This document shows, piece after piece, positions 1 through 5,584 of a stretch of 5,950 nucleotides of DNA (the first letter of the stretch is position 1; each line of letters starts with the position of its first letter). The stretch spans positions 1-5,950 of the forward strand of contig MNXK01000035.1 of the NCBI GenBank assembly GCA_001872165.1, read 5' to 3'. Source of the stretch: Anaerolineae bacterium CG2_30_58_95. Lineage in GTDB: Bacteria; Chloroflexota; Anaerolineae; Anaerolineales; Villigracilaceae. The position numbers and the translations under genes are program-made. The notes under the pieces are model-generated. The model worked only from the letters and a program-made list of their open reading frames with translations. It did not search any database and was not told the DNA's origin.

Positions 1-1
1 C

Positions 2-739
2 CCTTACGAACACTGCGACCCCGCCTCGCTGGAAGCGGCCATCAAGGAAAATCTTTCGCAGTACCGGCGTGCGCTGGTCGTGACGGACGGCGTCTTCAGC
101 ATGGACGGCGACGTGGCTCCGCTCGACAAGATTTACGAGGTGGCGAACCGCTACGATCTTTTGCTGATGGTGGACGATGCCCACGGCGAAGGCGTGCTCG
201 GCAAGGGTGGGCGCGGCATTGTGGATCACTTCGGCCTGCACGGCAAGGTAGACGTGGAGGTCGGCACGCTCTCGAAAGCTTTCGGCGTGGTGGGCGGCGT
301 GGTGGCGGGTTCGCCCGTGGTGGTGGAATGGCTGCGCCAGCGCGGACGACCGTTCCTGTTCTCCTCCGCCGTCACCGTGCCGGACGCGGCCGCCTGTCTC
401 GCCGCGCTGGACATTCTCGAAGGCTCGACTGAATTGGTGGATAAACTGTGGGACAACGCCAAATACTTCAAGGCCGAGATGAAGCGTCTTGGTTTCGATA
501 CCGGCCTCAGCACCACGCCCATCACCCCGGTCATGCTCGGCGAAGCGCCGTTGGCGCAGCAGTTCAGTCGCGAGTTGTTCGAGAATGGCGTCTTTGCGAT
601 GGCGATTGGCTATCCCACCGTGCCGCAGGGTAAGGCGCGCATCCGTGTCATGATCTCGGCTGCGCACGCGAAGGCGGATCTGGATAAAGGGCTGGAGGCG
701 TTCGCCAAGGTGGGGAAGAAGTTGGGTGTGATTTCGTAG
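2..739 (+). CDS. Alpha-oxoamine synthase family PLP enzyme (glycine C-acetyltransferase / 8-amino-7-oxononanoate synthase type), 3' part
   Basis: Cytosolic PLP enzyme of the family that condenses an amino acid with an acyl-CoA and releases CO2 or a 2-amino-3-oxoacid. Members include glycine C-acetyltransferase (threonine breakdown) and AONS (biotin synthesis). The open frame enters from the left edge; 245 residues are visible, so roughly 150 N-terminal residues of a ~395-residue protein are missing. Seen: [10 protein letters not shown], then [10 protein letters not shown] (the Asp that pairs with the PLP pyridine nitrogen and the following His), then GTLSKAFG with the Schiff-base Lys encoded at 275-277, then a C-terminal IRVMISAAH segment typical of the family. 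The SKAFGVVGG context resembles Bacillus/Thermus-type enzymes with mixed KBL/BioF annotation, so the substrate cannot be settled. The usual GGYVAG is GGVVAG here. It converges with the acyltransferase gene; its TAG is followed almost at once by a pyrimidine-rich repeat. Confidence 0.93.
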   Translation, partial: PYEHCDPASLEAAIKENLSQYRRALVVTDGVFSMDGDVAPLDKIYEVANRYDLLLMVDDAHGEGVLGKGGRGIVDHFGLHGKVDVEVGTLSKAFGVVGGVVAGSPVVVEWLRQRGRPFLFSSAVTVPDAAACLAALDILEGSTELVDKLWDNAKYFKAEMKRLGFDTGLSTTPITPVMLGEAPLAQQFSRELFENGVFAMAIGYPTVPQGKARIRVMISAAHAKADLDKGLEAFAKVGKKLGVIS

Positions 740-740
740 C

Positions 741-799
741 CCCACTTTACCCCTTTCCCTTGCCCTTTTACCTTGCCCCTTGCCCTTGCCCCTTTTGCA
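741..799. repeat. Degenerate heptamer-like array 1, CCTTGCC words
   Basis: Pyrimidine-rich tract on the + strand built from CCTTGCC/CCCTTTT words. The core TTG recurs at 760, 773, 780, 786 and 795, that is at spacings near 7 with slips to 6 and 9. On the other strand it reads as GGCAAGG repeats. All units point the same way, so it forms no hairpin. It begins two bases after the stop of the left gene and contains the stop codon and last codons of the convergent acyltransferase gene. I see no separate stem-loop terminator for either gene here. Confidence 0.6.
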
Positions 800-1457
800 A
801 TTCCCTCAACCTCGGATGTTCCGCATACACCCCGCGCATCTCCTCTGGCAGCAGCGCGGCGATGCGGCACATTACCTCGTTTGTGTATTCCTGCAAGAGG
901 GCCTCACGGCCTTTTCCCCTTGCCTCTTGCGGAAGGGTAAATGCTGTCCCAACCGTTGCTTTGATATCCAGCCGCTTGAAATGTTTTAGCCTGTCTACGA
1001 CGAGCGCATCCTGTGTGCCGGTCACCGCCACGGGCAGGATGGGCACGCCCGCCTTCCAGGCCAGGTAAATCCCGCCCGGGCGCGCCTGGATCAACACGCC
1101 GCTCTTCGAGCGCGTCCCCTCCGGAGCAACCGCCAGCACCCCGCCGTTTTGCATCCTTTTCATCGCCTCGCGCAGGGCGCGCACATCGGGGTTGAAGCGG
1201 TCAATGAAAATCCCGTCCACCTGATTCGCCATCCAGCGCGAGAAAGCATGATCCTTGTATTTTTCCGCCACCAGCATGATGATGTCGGGGCGGTCGAGGG
1301 CGTAATAGACCAGGAACGCGTCCAGCCGCCCGATGTGGTTCGAGGCGATCACGAAGCCCTTCGAGGTGGGCATATTCTCCCAGCCAACCAGTTCGATGCG
1401 GGCGATGGTGTGGAACATCAAACGGACGATGAAGCGTATGAGCTTGTAGGCTTTCAT
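768..1457 (-). CDS. 1-acyl-sn-glycerol-3-phosphate acyltransferase-like protein (PlsC/LPLAT family)
   Basis: Probable membrane-associated acyltransferase that moves an acyl chain to the sn-2 position of lysophosphatidate in phospholipid synthesis. It has 229 residues, normal for a short PlsC protein. The four LPLAT blocks appear in order: NHIGRLD at 40-46 (catalytic His41 and Asp46 of HX4D), GIFIDR at 82-87, EGTRS at 113-117 (phosphate binding) and PILPVAVTGT at 139-148. A short hydrophobic, basic N-terminus may anchor it to the membrane. The start is fixed by AGGAG at 1463-1467, five bases before the ATG. It lies 41 bases downstream of the thiolase on the same strand, so the two probably share a transcript. 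The last residues (KGQGQGAR) come from repeat array 1 and look like an accidental tail. LPLAT proteins vary in acceptor, so the exact substrate is unknown. Confidence 0.9.
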   Translation of the reverse strand: MKAYKLIRFIVRLMFHTIARIELVGWENMPTSKGFVIASNHIGRLDAFLVYYALDRPDIIMLVAEKYKDHAFSRWMANQVDGIFIDRFNPDVRALREAMKRMQNGGVLAVAPEGTRSKSGVLIQARPGGIYLAWKAGVPILPVAVTGTQDALVVDRLKHFKRLDIKATVGTAFTLPQEARGKGREALLQEYTNEVMCRIAALLPEEMRGVYAEHPRLRELQKGQGQGAR

Positions 1458-1471
1458 GAATGCTCCTGTTC

Positions 1472-1527
1472 AAAAGTCAAACGTCAAAAGTCGAATGTCT
1501 AACGTTCGACACTCGACGTTCGACGTA
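1472..1527. repeat. Heptamer array 2: eight 7-base units with inverted halves
   Basis: Eight contiguous 7-base units without slippage. The first four (1472-1499) fit the consensus RAANGTC, for example AAAAGTC and AAACGTC. The last four (1500-1527) are the same unit in reverse complement, for example CGACGTT. At the switch lies a hairpin: 1490-1498 (GTCGAATGT) pairs with 1502-1510 (ACGTTCGAC) around a 3-base loop, 8 Watson-Crick pairs plus one G-T. The array sits between the thiolase and the acyltransferase and encodes the thiolase's last eight residues and stop codon. It resembles in style the short tandemly repeated heptamers known from cyanobacteria; its function is unknown. Confidence 0.85.
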
Positions 1528-2662
1528 AAATATGTGTGACGATGGTCGCGCCCGAGCCGCCGATGTTTTGCGCCATGCCGATGCGAGCGCCATCCACCTG
1601 CGTTTCGCCGCACTCGCCGCGCAATTGTTGGACAACTTCTACAATCTGATAAACCCCCGTTGCGCCGACCGGGTGTCCGCGCGCCTTCAACCCGCCGCGC
1701 GTGCAAATCGGCACGCGACCCCTGGGGTTGATCTCGTTATCGAGGCCGAGTCTCGGTCCCTGGCCGCGCTCGGCGAATCCGCAGGCCTCCAGCGAAAGCG
1801 CTGACATGATCGAGAAGGCGTCGTGCAACTCGAACACGTCTATATCCTCAGGCATGACGCCTGCCATCTTGTAGGCCGCCCGGGCGGATTTATATGCCGC
1901 CGTCAGAAACAGCGCCTCGGGCCGGCTGTGAACGGCGAGGGTGTCGGTGGCCGAGGCTGAAGCGGAAATCACAATACGGGGCGCCCGGCCCAGGGTCCCG
2001 GCGGGGACGAGCAGCGCGGCAGCCGCCCCGTCGCCTATCGGTGAAGCGTCCAGCAGATTGATTGGCGTGGCGATTATGTGCGATTTCTCGAATTCTTCCA
2101 CCGTAATTTGTTGTCGCAGGCGGGCATAGGGATTGTGCAAGGCGTTGGCGTGAGCGTTGATCGAGAATGGGGCAAAGTCGGCGTGCTTCCAGCCGTACTC
2201 GTGCATGTAGCGGCGCATGATGAGGGCGTTCAAGCCGACGAACGAGACGCCCGCCTCGGCCTCGTAATCCGCGTCGGCAGCCGTGGCCAGCGCAGCGGTC
2301 ATCTCGTGCGGGCCGCGGTCGGTCATCTTTTCGACGCCGACCACCAGCGCGGATTCCATCTCCCCGGAGGCTATACCGATTAAACCGGCGCGGAAGGCTG
2401 CCCCGCCCGACCCGCAGGCCGCCTCGATCTTGACGGCTTCCACGCCGCGTAGACCCGTCCAATCGGCGATGAGGGCGCCCAGGTTATTTTGATCGTTGAC
2501 GATGCCCGACATCATATTGCCGACGAACAGCGCATCTGCGGAATCCCGCCCGGCGTCGCGCAGCGCGGCCAGGATCGCCTCGCCTGCCAGGTCGCGCAGC
2601 GAGCAATCCCAGTGTTCGTCAATTTTCGTTTGTCCGATTCCGAGTATGGCGACAGGGCGCAT
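1499..2662 (-). CDS. Thiolase-family protein, archaeal/SCP2-like acetyl-CoA acetyltransferase
   Basis: Cytosolic thiolase-fold enzyme of 387 residues; the family makes or cleaves 3-oxoacyl-CoA, including acetoacetyl-CoA for mevalonate synthesis or beta-oxidation. Seen: nucleophile motif EAACGSGG with Cys83, ELHDAF at 278-283, GLKARGHPVGATG at 324-336 with His330, and QNIGGSGAT near 365-373. HDAF replaces the NEAF of classical thiolases, and NIGG stands where they carry the second catalytic cysteine (CxG). This is the pattern of archaeal and SCP2-type thiolases. The start at MRPVAILGIG is chosen because AAGGAG at 2669-2674 lies six bases upstream; a longer frame to 2755 has an unlikely N-terminus and overlaps the divergent gene. 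No DUF35 or HMG-CoA synthase gene adjoins it here, so pathway placement is open. The tail RRTSSVER is encoded by heptamer array 2. Confidence 0.92.
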   Translation of the reverse strand: MRPVAILGIGQTKIDEHWDCSLRDLAGEAILAALRDAGRDSADALFVGNMMSGIVNDQNNLGALIADWTGLRGVEAVKIEAACGSGGAAFRAGLIGIASGEMESALVVGVEKMTDRGPHEMTAALATAADADYEAEAGVSFVGLNALIMRRYMHEYGWKHADFAPFSINAHANALHNPYARLRQQITVEEFEKSHIIATPINLLDASPIGDGAAAALLVPAGTLGRAPRIVISASASATDTLAVHSRPEALFLTAAYKSARAAYKMAGVMPEDIDVFELHDAFSIMSALSLEACGFAERGQGPRLGLDNEINPRGRVPICTRGGLKARGHPVGATGVYQIVEVVQQLRGECGETQVDGARIGMAQNIGGSGATIVTHILRRTSSVER

Positions 2663-2681
2663 GATTTGCTCCTTGCAGCCT

Positions 2682-2687
2682 ATTTTA
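2682..2687 (-). promoter_or_regulatory. Possible -10 box for the thiolase gene
   Basis: The - strand reads TAAAAT, one base from the TATAAT consensus, with a predicted transcript start about 10-15 bases before the thiolase ATG. I see no good -35 hexamer. The hexamer is part of the left arm of the inverted repeat in this gap. Confidence 0.35.
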
Positions 2688-2718
2688 CTCGATGGCGACG
2701 CTATTTCCGTTGGGGGTG

Positions 2719-2724
2719 TATAAT
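2719..2724 (+). promoter_or_regulatory. -10 box TATAAT for the toxin-antitoxin operon
   Basis: A perfect TATAAT lies 17 bases before the antitoxin ATG, preceded by TG (one base short of the extended -10 spacing). No recognisable -35 hexamer occurs 16-18 bases upstream. The predicted start near 2731 leaves an 11-base leader that just includes the GAGGT ribosome binding site at 2732-2736. Confidence 0.5.
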
Positions 2725-2741
2725 TGGCCCCGAGGTAAAAT

Positions 2742-2981
2742 ATGGTTACTCCCACCCCAAACTATGTTCTGGATATGTTGCGTCAATTACCTCCACGCGA
2801 ACGCTTGAAGGTAATTTCAACGGCATTGCCTGAAATCGAAAAGACATTGAGCGCGAAACCCAAACCCTATAAATCCCTGCGCGGCCTGTGGAAAGATCTG
2901 CGCCCGTCCATCTCTGCGGATGAAATTGATGCCGTGCGCAAAGAGATGTGGAAAGATTTTCCGCGGGAGGAAATTGCATGA
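2742..2981 (+). CDS. Antitoxin-like protein, partner of the PIN toxin
   Basis: A 79-residue charged protein with no signal peptide. It would bind and inhibit the adjoining PIN ribonuclease and probably repress its own operon; both are inferred from gene order. Residues 8-35 look like a helical pair (NYVLDMLRQLPPRERLKVIS). The C-terminal half, with LRGLWKDL at 46-53 and RKEMWKDFPRE at 66-76, resembles the C-terminal segment of small antitoxins next to PIN genes in cyanobacteria and Chloroflexota, the kind of region that wraps the toxin. I do not see a clear AbrB, ribbon-helix-helix or Phd DNA-binding domain. GAGGT lies five bases before the ATG. Its TGA overlaps the toxin ATG as ATGA, implying translational coupling. 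Confidence 0.75.
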   Translation: MVTPTPNYVLDMLRQLPPRERLKVISTALPEIEKTLSAKPKPYKSLRGLWKDLRPSISADEIDAVRKEMWKDFPREEIA

Positions 2982-3379
2982 TTCGCGCTGTCGCAGATAC
3001 CCATACCCTTATCTGGTATCTGTTCGAGGATAAGCGGCTTTCGCGGCGCGCAAAACAGTTCATAGACATTGCATCAGAAAAGGGTGATCAGATAGGGTTC
3101 TCTGCAATCAGCGTTATTGAAATCGTGTACTTGATCGAAAAAGCAAAGATCAACCCTGATACATTGACTCGCTTGCTCGAAGCCACAGCAGCAGAAGACG
3201 CCGCGCTGGTCGAGATTCCCGTGACGGGACAAATCGCAGATAGGATGCGTTCGGCGCCTCGAGAATCTATACCAGACATGCCGGACAGAATCGTCGCCGC
3301 GACCGCGTTGAATTTGCATATTCCTGTTATCAGCCGCGATGGAAGAATAAAAGTCAGCAAGCTTGAGACGATTTGGTAA
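2978..3379 (+). CDS. vapC: PIN-domain ribonuclease toxin, VapC-like
   Basis: A 133-residue PIN-domain protein, the usual length of VapC toxins, which cut tRNA or rRNA with a Mg2+-dependent acidic site. The acidic residues are in their expected places: Asp7 in ADTHTLIWYL, Glu48 in SVIEIVYL, Asp103 in MPDRIVAATAL and Asp121 in ISRDGRI. The gene therefore looks intact and active. The ATG at 2978 is chosen over an earlier in-frame start at 2948 because GGGAGG at 2965-2970 lies seven bases upstream, it overlaps the antitoxin stop as ATGA, and the family begins directly with the first strand and Asp. The pair has lower G+C than its neighbours (25 of 60 at 3061-3120 against 39 of 60 at 1681-1740), which fits acquisition by transfer. 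The RNA target cannot be read from sequence. Confidence 0.88.
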   Translation: MIRAVADTHTLIWYLFEDKRLSRRAKQFIDIASEKGDQIGFSAISVIEIVYLIEKAKINPDTLTRLLEATAAEDAALVEIPVTGQIADRMRSAPRESIPDMPDRIVAATALNLHIPVISRDGRIKVSKLETIW

Positions 3380-3418
3380 TCGGGTCATTCTAACCAATCA
3401 CCGTCGTTCTTTTGCTCC

Positions 3419-3447
3419 GCCGGATTGCCAAATCCGGCTTTTTGTTT
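3419..3447 (+). terminator. Rho-independent terminator of the toxin-antitoxin operon
   Basis: A perfect 8-bp stem, GCCGGATT (3419-3426) with AATCCGGC (3431-3438), closes a 4-base loop GCCA and is followed by TTTTTGTTT. It lies 40 bases after the toxin stop. It has no T-tract on the opposite strand, so it should stop only rightward transcripts and would not serve the convergent MFS gene. Confidence 0.88.
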
Positions 3448-3505
3448 CTTATTCGTTCCGGTTTGGATTACCTGCCACTCTATTCTTTTCCTATCCTTGA
3501 AAAAC

Positions 3506-3528
3506 CCTCCGCTCGGACCTCCGCTCGG
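3506..3528. repeat. 12-base tandem duplication
   Basis: CCTCCGCTCGG occurs at 3506-3516 and again at 3518-3528, a 12-base period present twice. On the - strand it would give Pro-Ser-Gly-Gly repeated in the doubtful small frame. Its role is unknown. Confidence 0.7.
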
Positions 3529-3614
3529 CAGAGTCGCAAGCCAGAGGATGGTATCCTTGTATGCCCCGCTTCGCGCCGGTAACGATGCACAAGCGTTGCA
3601 TAGATACTCCTGTT

Positions 3615-4892
3615 TCACCTCACGGGATTATTCTTGATCGGCAGAGCCTGGCGTGGATCCCGCACGCGCCGGAACAGCACCGCCGCTGTCACCAGCGCGG
3701 CGATGGCTGAAACGATGAACGTGGCCTGATAACCGGCCACGTCTGCCAGCCAGCCCCCCAGGATGGGAGCCAGGATCGTCGCCGGCGCGACCAGCGTGTT
3801 CGCCAGCCCGATGTAGATAGGACGTTGCGCCTCGCTGCCGAATTCGACGGTGATGGCCATGCCAATCGTCCAGACCGCGGCGCCTGCCAGCCCGGTCAAA
3901 ACCATGACTGGGTAGAACCACCACAGCGCAGGTGCGTACCAGGCAATCAATCCGCTCAGAGCAGCCGCCAGCGCGCCCACGATCAAGATGTGGCGATGAC
4001 TCCAGCGATCCCCCAGGAAGCCCATCAGCGGGTTGGCGAAAATCAACGAGATTGTCAGCGAGGCGGTGAGGATGCCAGCCGTCATGTCGTTCATGCTGAA
4101 TTTCTGTACACAATAAATGATGTAGAAAGCAGAACCCATCATGGCGAGCTGCGAGACCAGCCGCGTTACCAGAAACCAGCGGAAGTTCGCGTCACGGCGC
4201 AGGATGCTGCGCGTGCCCCGCCAGAATGGCTGCCGCTTTTCGGGGACTTGTTTGGCATGGTCTACCGGCTCACGCGCCAGGGATAAGGTGACATATGAAA
4301 CGGCCATGAAGAAAGCCGTCAATAGAAAGAGCAGGCTAAAGTCGTAGCGGTCCGAAACCTTTTCCAACAGGATACCGCTCAGGATTGCGCCCACGCTCAT
4401 CAGCGCATTGGCAGCCGCCGATTGCGCCCCCAGGAATGTCCCACGGTACTCCGAGGGGATGATCTTGGCAATCATGCTGGTCCACGGGTTCGCCGTGAAC
4501 CCGCCCCCAATTCCCTGCCAGGCCATCATCAGGAAGGTCAGGATGAGCGCGGTCTGCTTTCCCAGTCCGGGCAGGAACCAGGCGACGAGCGCCAGTCCCA
4601 GGAAGGGGACGCGTTCCTGGATGGTCAGCAGCATAACGACCGGCTTGTAGCGCCTCAAGCGTGAGATCCAACCGGCGGTGAGCAATTGCGGTAGCTGCCA
4701 GCCGAAGCTGTGCATGGCCGGTATCAGTCCGAAAAAGATTGCCGAGCTGGTCATCCGGCTGACAAACAAAGGAATGAAAGCAGTCAAGGAGCTAAACCCA
4801 AAGGCGAATCCAAAAAACGCGCCGTCAAGCATGTTGACGGTCACGTTATAGCGCAGATCTTTTCGGATTTCCTGCTCGACGGAGGGTGGCAT
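3615..4892 (-). CDS. Major facilitator superfamily (MFS) transporter
   Basis: A 425-residue inner-membrane protein with about 12 hydrophobic segments split into two six-helix halves. Helices lie at roughly 22-45, 50-72, 86-108, 114-132, 152-176, 184-205, then 238-261, 270-292, 301-320, 326-350, 360-383 and 388-408, with a basic cytoplasmic loop around 206-237. An MFS motif-A-like loop, [13 protein letters not shown] (291-303), sits between helices 8 and 9, and [10 protein letters not shown] (74-83) in the matching place of the first half. The substrate is unknown; a drug or metabolite exporter is plausible because it is divergent from a TetR gene. The ATG at 4892 has no Shine-Dalgarno sequence. 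A TAAAAT -10-like box 8-13 bases upstream suggests a leaderless or near-leaderless transcript. The next Met, residue 21, is already at the first helix, so the longer start is kept. The last residues (IKNNPVR) lie in the cytoplasm. Confidence 0.9.
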   Translation of the reverse strand: MPPSVEQEIRKDLRYNVTVNMLDGAFFGFAFGFSSLTAFIPLFVSRMTSSAIFFGLIPAMHSFGWQLPQLLTAGWISRLRRYKPVVMLLTIQERVPFLGLALVAWFLPGLGKQTALILTFLMMAWQGIGGGFTANPWTSMIAKIIPSEYRGTFLGAQSAAANALMSVGAILSGILLEKVSDRYDFSLLFLLTAFFMAVSYVTLSLAREPVDHAKQVPEKRQPFWRGTRSILRRDANFRWFLVTRLVSQLAMMGSAFYIIYCVQKFSMNDMTAGILTASLTISLIFANPLMGFLGDRWSHRHILIVGALAAALSGLIAWYAPALWWFYPVMVLTGLAGAAVWTIGMAITVEFGSEAQRPIYIGLANTLVAPATILAPILGGWLADVAGYQATFIVSAIAALVTAAVLFRRVRDPRQALPIKNNPVR

Positions 4893-4899
4893 GGCTGCT

Positions 4900-4905
4900 A
4901 TTTTA
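4900..4905 (-). promoter_or_regulatory. Possible -10 box for the MFS gene
   Basis: The - strand reads GGTAAAATA here, containing TAAAAT. With normal spacing, transcription would begin at or within a base or two of the MFS ATG. The same nonamer occurs at 2734-2742. No convincing -35 hexamer is visible. Confidence 0.35.
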
Positions 4906-4909
4906 CCAC

Positions 4910-4937
4910 TTGACTTTTCCCGGGATTCGGGTAGAAT
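4910..4937 (+). promoter_or_regulatory. Sigma-70-type promoter of the tetR gene
   Basis: TTGACT (4910-4915) and TAGAAT (4932-4937) are separated by 16 bases, each one mismatch from consensus (TTGACA, TATAAT). The predicted start near 4944 falls inside the palindrome at 4940-4959, so a bound regulator would block initiation. Confidence 0.7.
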
Positions 4938-4939
4938 AA

Positions 4940-4959
4940 AAATGAACGCTCGTTCATTT
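4940..4959. promoter_or_regulatory. TetR-type operator, 20-bp palindrome
   Basis: Perfect 9-base arms AAATGAACG and CGTTCATTT flank a central CT. The TGAACG/CGTTCA core and the 20-bp size are typical of TetR-family dimer sites. It lies two bases past the -10 box of the tetR promoter and 16 bases before the tetR ATG, the usual place for autoregulation. It is about 48 bases upstream of the divergent MFS ATG, so it could also govern that gene. Confidence 0.85.
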
Positions 4960-4975
4960 CAGAAGAGAGAGTGCT

Positions 4976-5584
4976 ATGGACGATGCTCAAATCTCGAAAG
5001 GAGAACGCACCCGGAGGGCAATCCTGGAGGCCGCCTACGAGCTATTTCTCGAGCATGGCTTCGCCGCCACGCCCATGCGGCAGATCGCTGAGCGCGCCGG
5101 CCTCGCGCTGGGCGGGATTTACAACCATTTCCCCAACAAGGAAGCCATCTTCAGCGAGCTCATTCTGGAGCGGCATCCTTACCGACAAATCCTGCCTATC
5201 CTGCTCAACACGCCGGCCGATAACCCGGAGAGTTTCGTCCGCAGCGCGGCGCAGACGATGGTGGACGAACTCGGCAAGCGTCCCGATTTCATCAAGTTGA
5301 TGCTCATCGAGATTGTGGAATTCAACGGGCGGAATATGCCGAAAGTCATTGAGCGCGTCATGCCGGAAGTGCTGCCTCTCATCCAACGCTTCGGTCAGCA
5401 AAAGGGGCTATTACGCGATATCCCACCATTTATATTCTTCCGCGCTTTCATCGGTTTGTTCTTCTCGTATTACATGACCGAGTTATTGATTGGCGATACT
5501 CCCATCATCCAGACCCAGGGCAATGCCCTCGACCACTTCGTCGAGATCTTCCTGCACGGCGTAATAAGAAGAGATGAAGGATGA
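4976..5584 (+). CDS. TetR/AcrR family transcriptional regulator
   Basis: A 202-residue repressor of standard TetR length. The N-terminal helix-turn-helix domain (about residues 8-58) reads RTRRAILEAAYELFLEHGF, then MRQIAERAGLALGGIYNHFPNKEAIF, matching the family pattern of recognition helix plus Y-x-HF-x-NKE. Residues 65-200 form the helical ligand and dimer domain, which is too variable to predict the inducer. It probably binds the palindrome just upstream to control itself, the downstream ABC-2 permease and perhaps the divergent MFS gene. Only a weak purine-rich ribosome site (GAGAG, 4966-4970) precedes the ATG. Its final codons (Asp-Glu-Gly-stop) are the first unit and a half of heptamer array 3, so the native C-terminus may have been replaced or extended by the repeat. 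Confidence 0.94.
   Translation: MDDAQISKGERTRRAILEAAYELFLEHGFAATPMRQIAERAGLALGGIYNHFPNKEAIFSELILERHPYRQILPILLNTPADNPESFVRSAAQTMVDELGKRPDFIKLMLIEIVEFNGRNMPKVIERVMPEVLPLIQRFGQQKGLLRDIPPFIFFRAFIGLFFSYYMTELLIGDTPIIQTQGNALDHFVEIFLHGVIRRDEG

Larger units (their letters stand above)
2681..2742. repeat. Inverted repeat flanking the thiolase/vapB divergent promoter region
   Basis: The left arm TATTTTACTCG (2681-2691) is the reverse complement of the right arm CGAGGTAAAATA (2731-2742) except for one extra base in the right arm. The arms are 39 bases apart and bracket the TATAAT at 2719-2724. The right arm also supplies the ribosome binding site and start base of the antitoxin gene. It could be a two-site operator, as toxin-antitoxin operons usually control themselves, or simply two similar promoter/leader sequences facing apart. 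Confidence 0.4.
3380..3614. other. Convergent intergenic region between the toxin and MFS genes
   Basis: This 235-base gap holds the toxin operon terminator and a 12-base tandem duplication, both listed separately. A 77-codon - strand frame (3385-3618) starts with GTG overlapping the MFS stop. It lacks a Shine-Dalgarno sequence, runs through the terminator and shows no domain I recognise, so I do not call it a gene. No RNA gene is evident. Confidence 0.5.

Noticed and set aside
226..534. 102-codon frame on the - strand inside the oxoamine synthase
   Set aside because: It is antisense to a gene with clear catalytic motifs, has no ribosome site, and arises from high-GC codon bias.
741..800. 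Insertion-sequence or phage attachment remnant at the gene 1/acyltransferase junction
   Set aside because: I see no terminal inverted repeats, target duplication or transposase or integrase fragment, only simple repeat words.
1472..1527. CRISPR array
   Set aside because: Seven-base units without spacers do not fit CRISPR repeats, and no cas gene is present.
1890..2462. 190-codon - strand frame overlapping the thiolase
   Set aside because: It is a +1/-1 shadow of the thiolase with Arg/Gly-rich low-complexity product; all thiolase motifs are in the other frame without interruption, so there is no frameshift to explain.
2663..2755. Upstream extension of the thiolase start to 2755
   Set aside because: The extra residues are unlike thiolase N-termini and would overlap the antitoxin gene. 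MRPVAILGIG with AAGGAG six bases upstream is the natural start.
2948..2977. Longer start for the PIN toxin at 2948
   Set aside because: GGGAGG and the ATGA overlap support 2978, and PIN toxins begin just before the first Asp.
4891..5091. 66-codon + strand frame starting behind GGAGG at 4881
   Set aside because: The purine run is the complement of MFS codons. The frame runs through the promoter and operator and into tetR in another frame, and its product has no recognisable feature.
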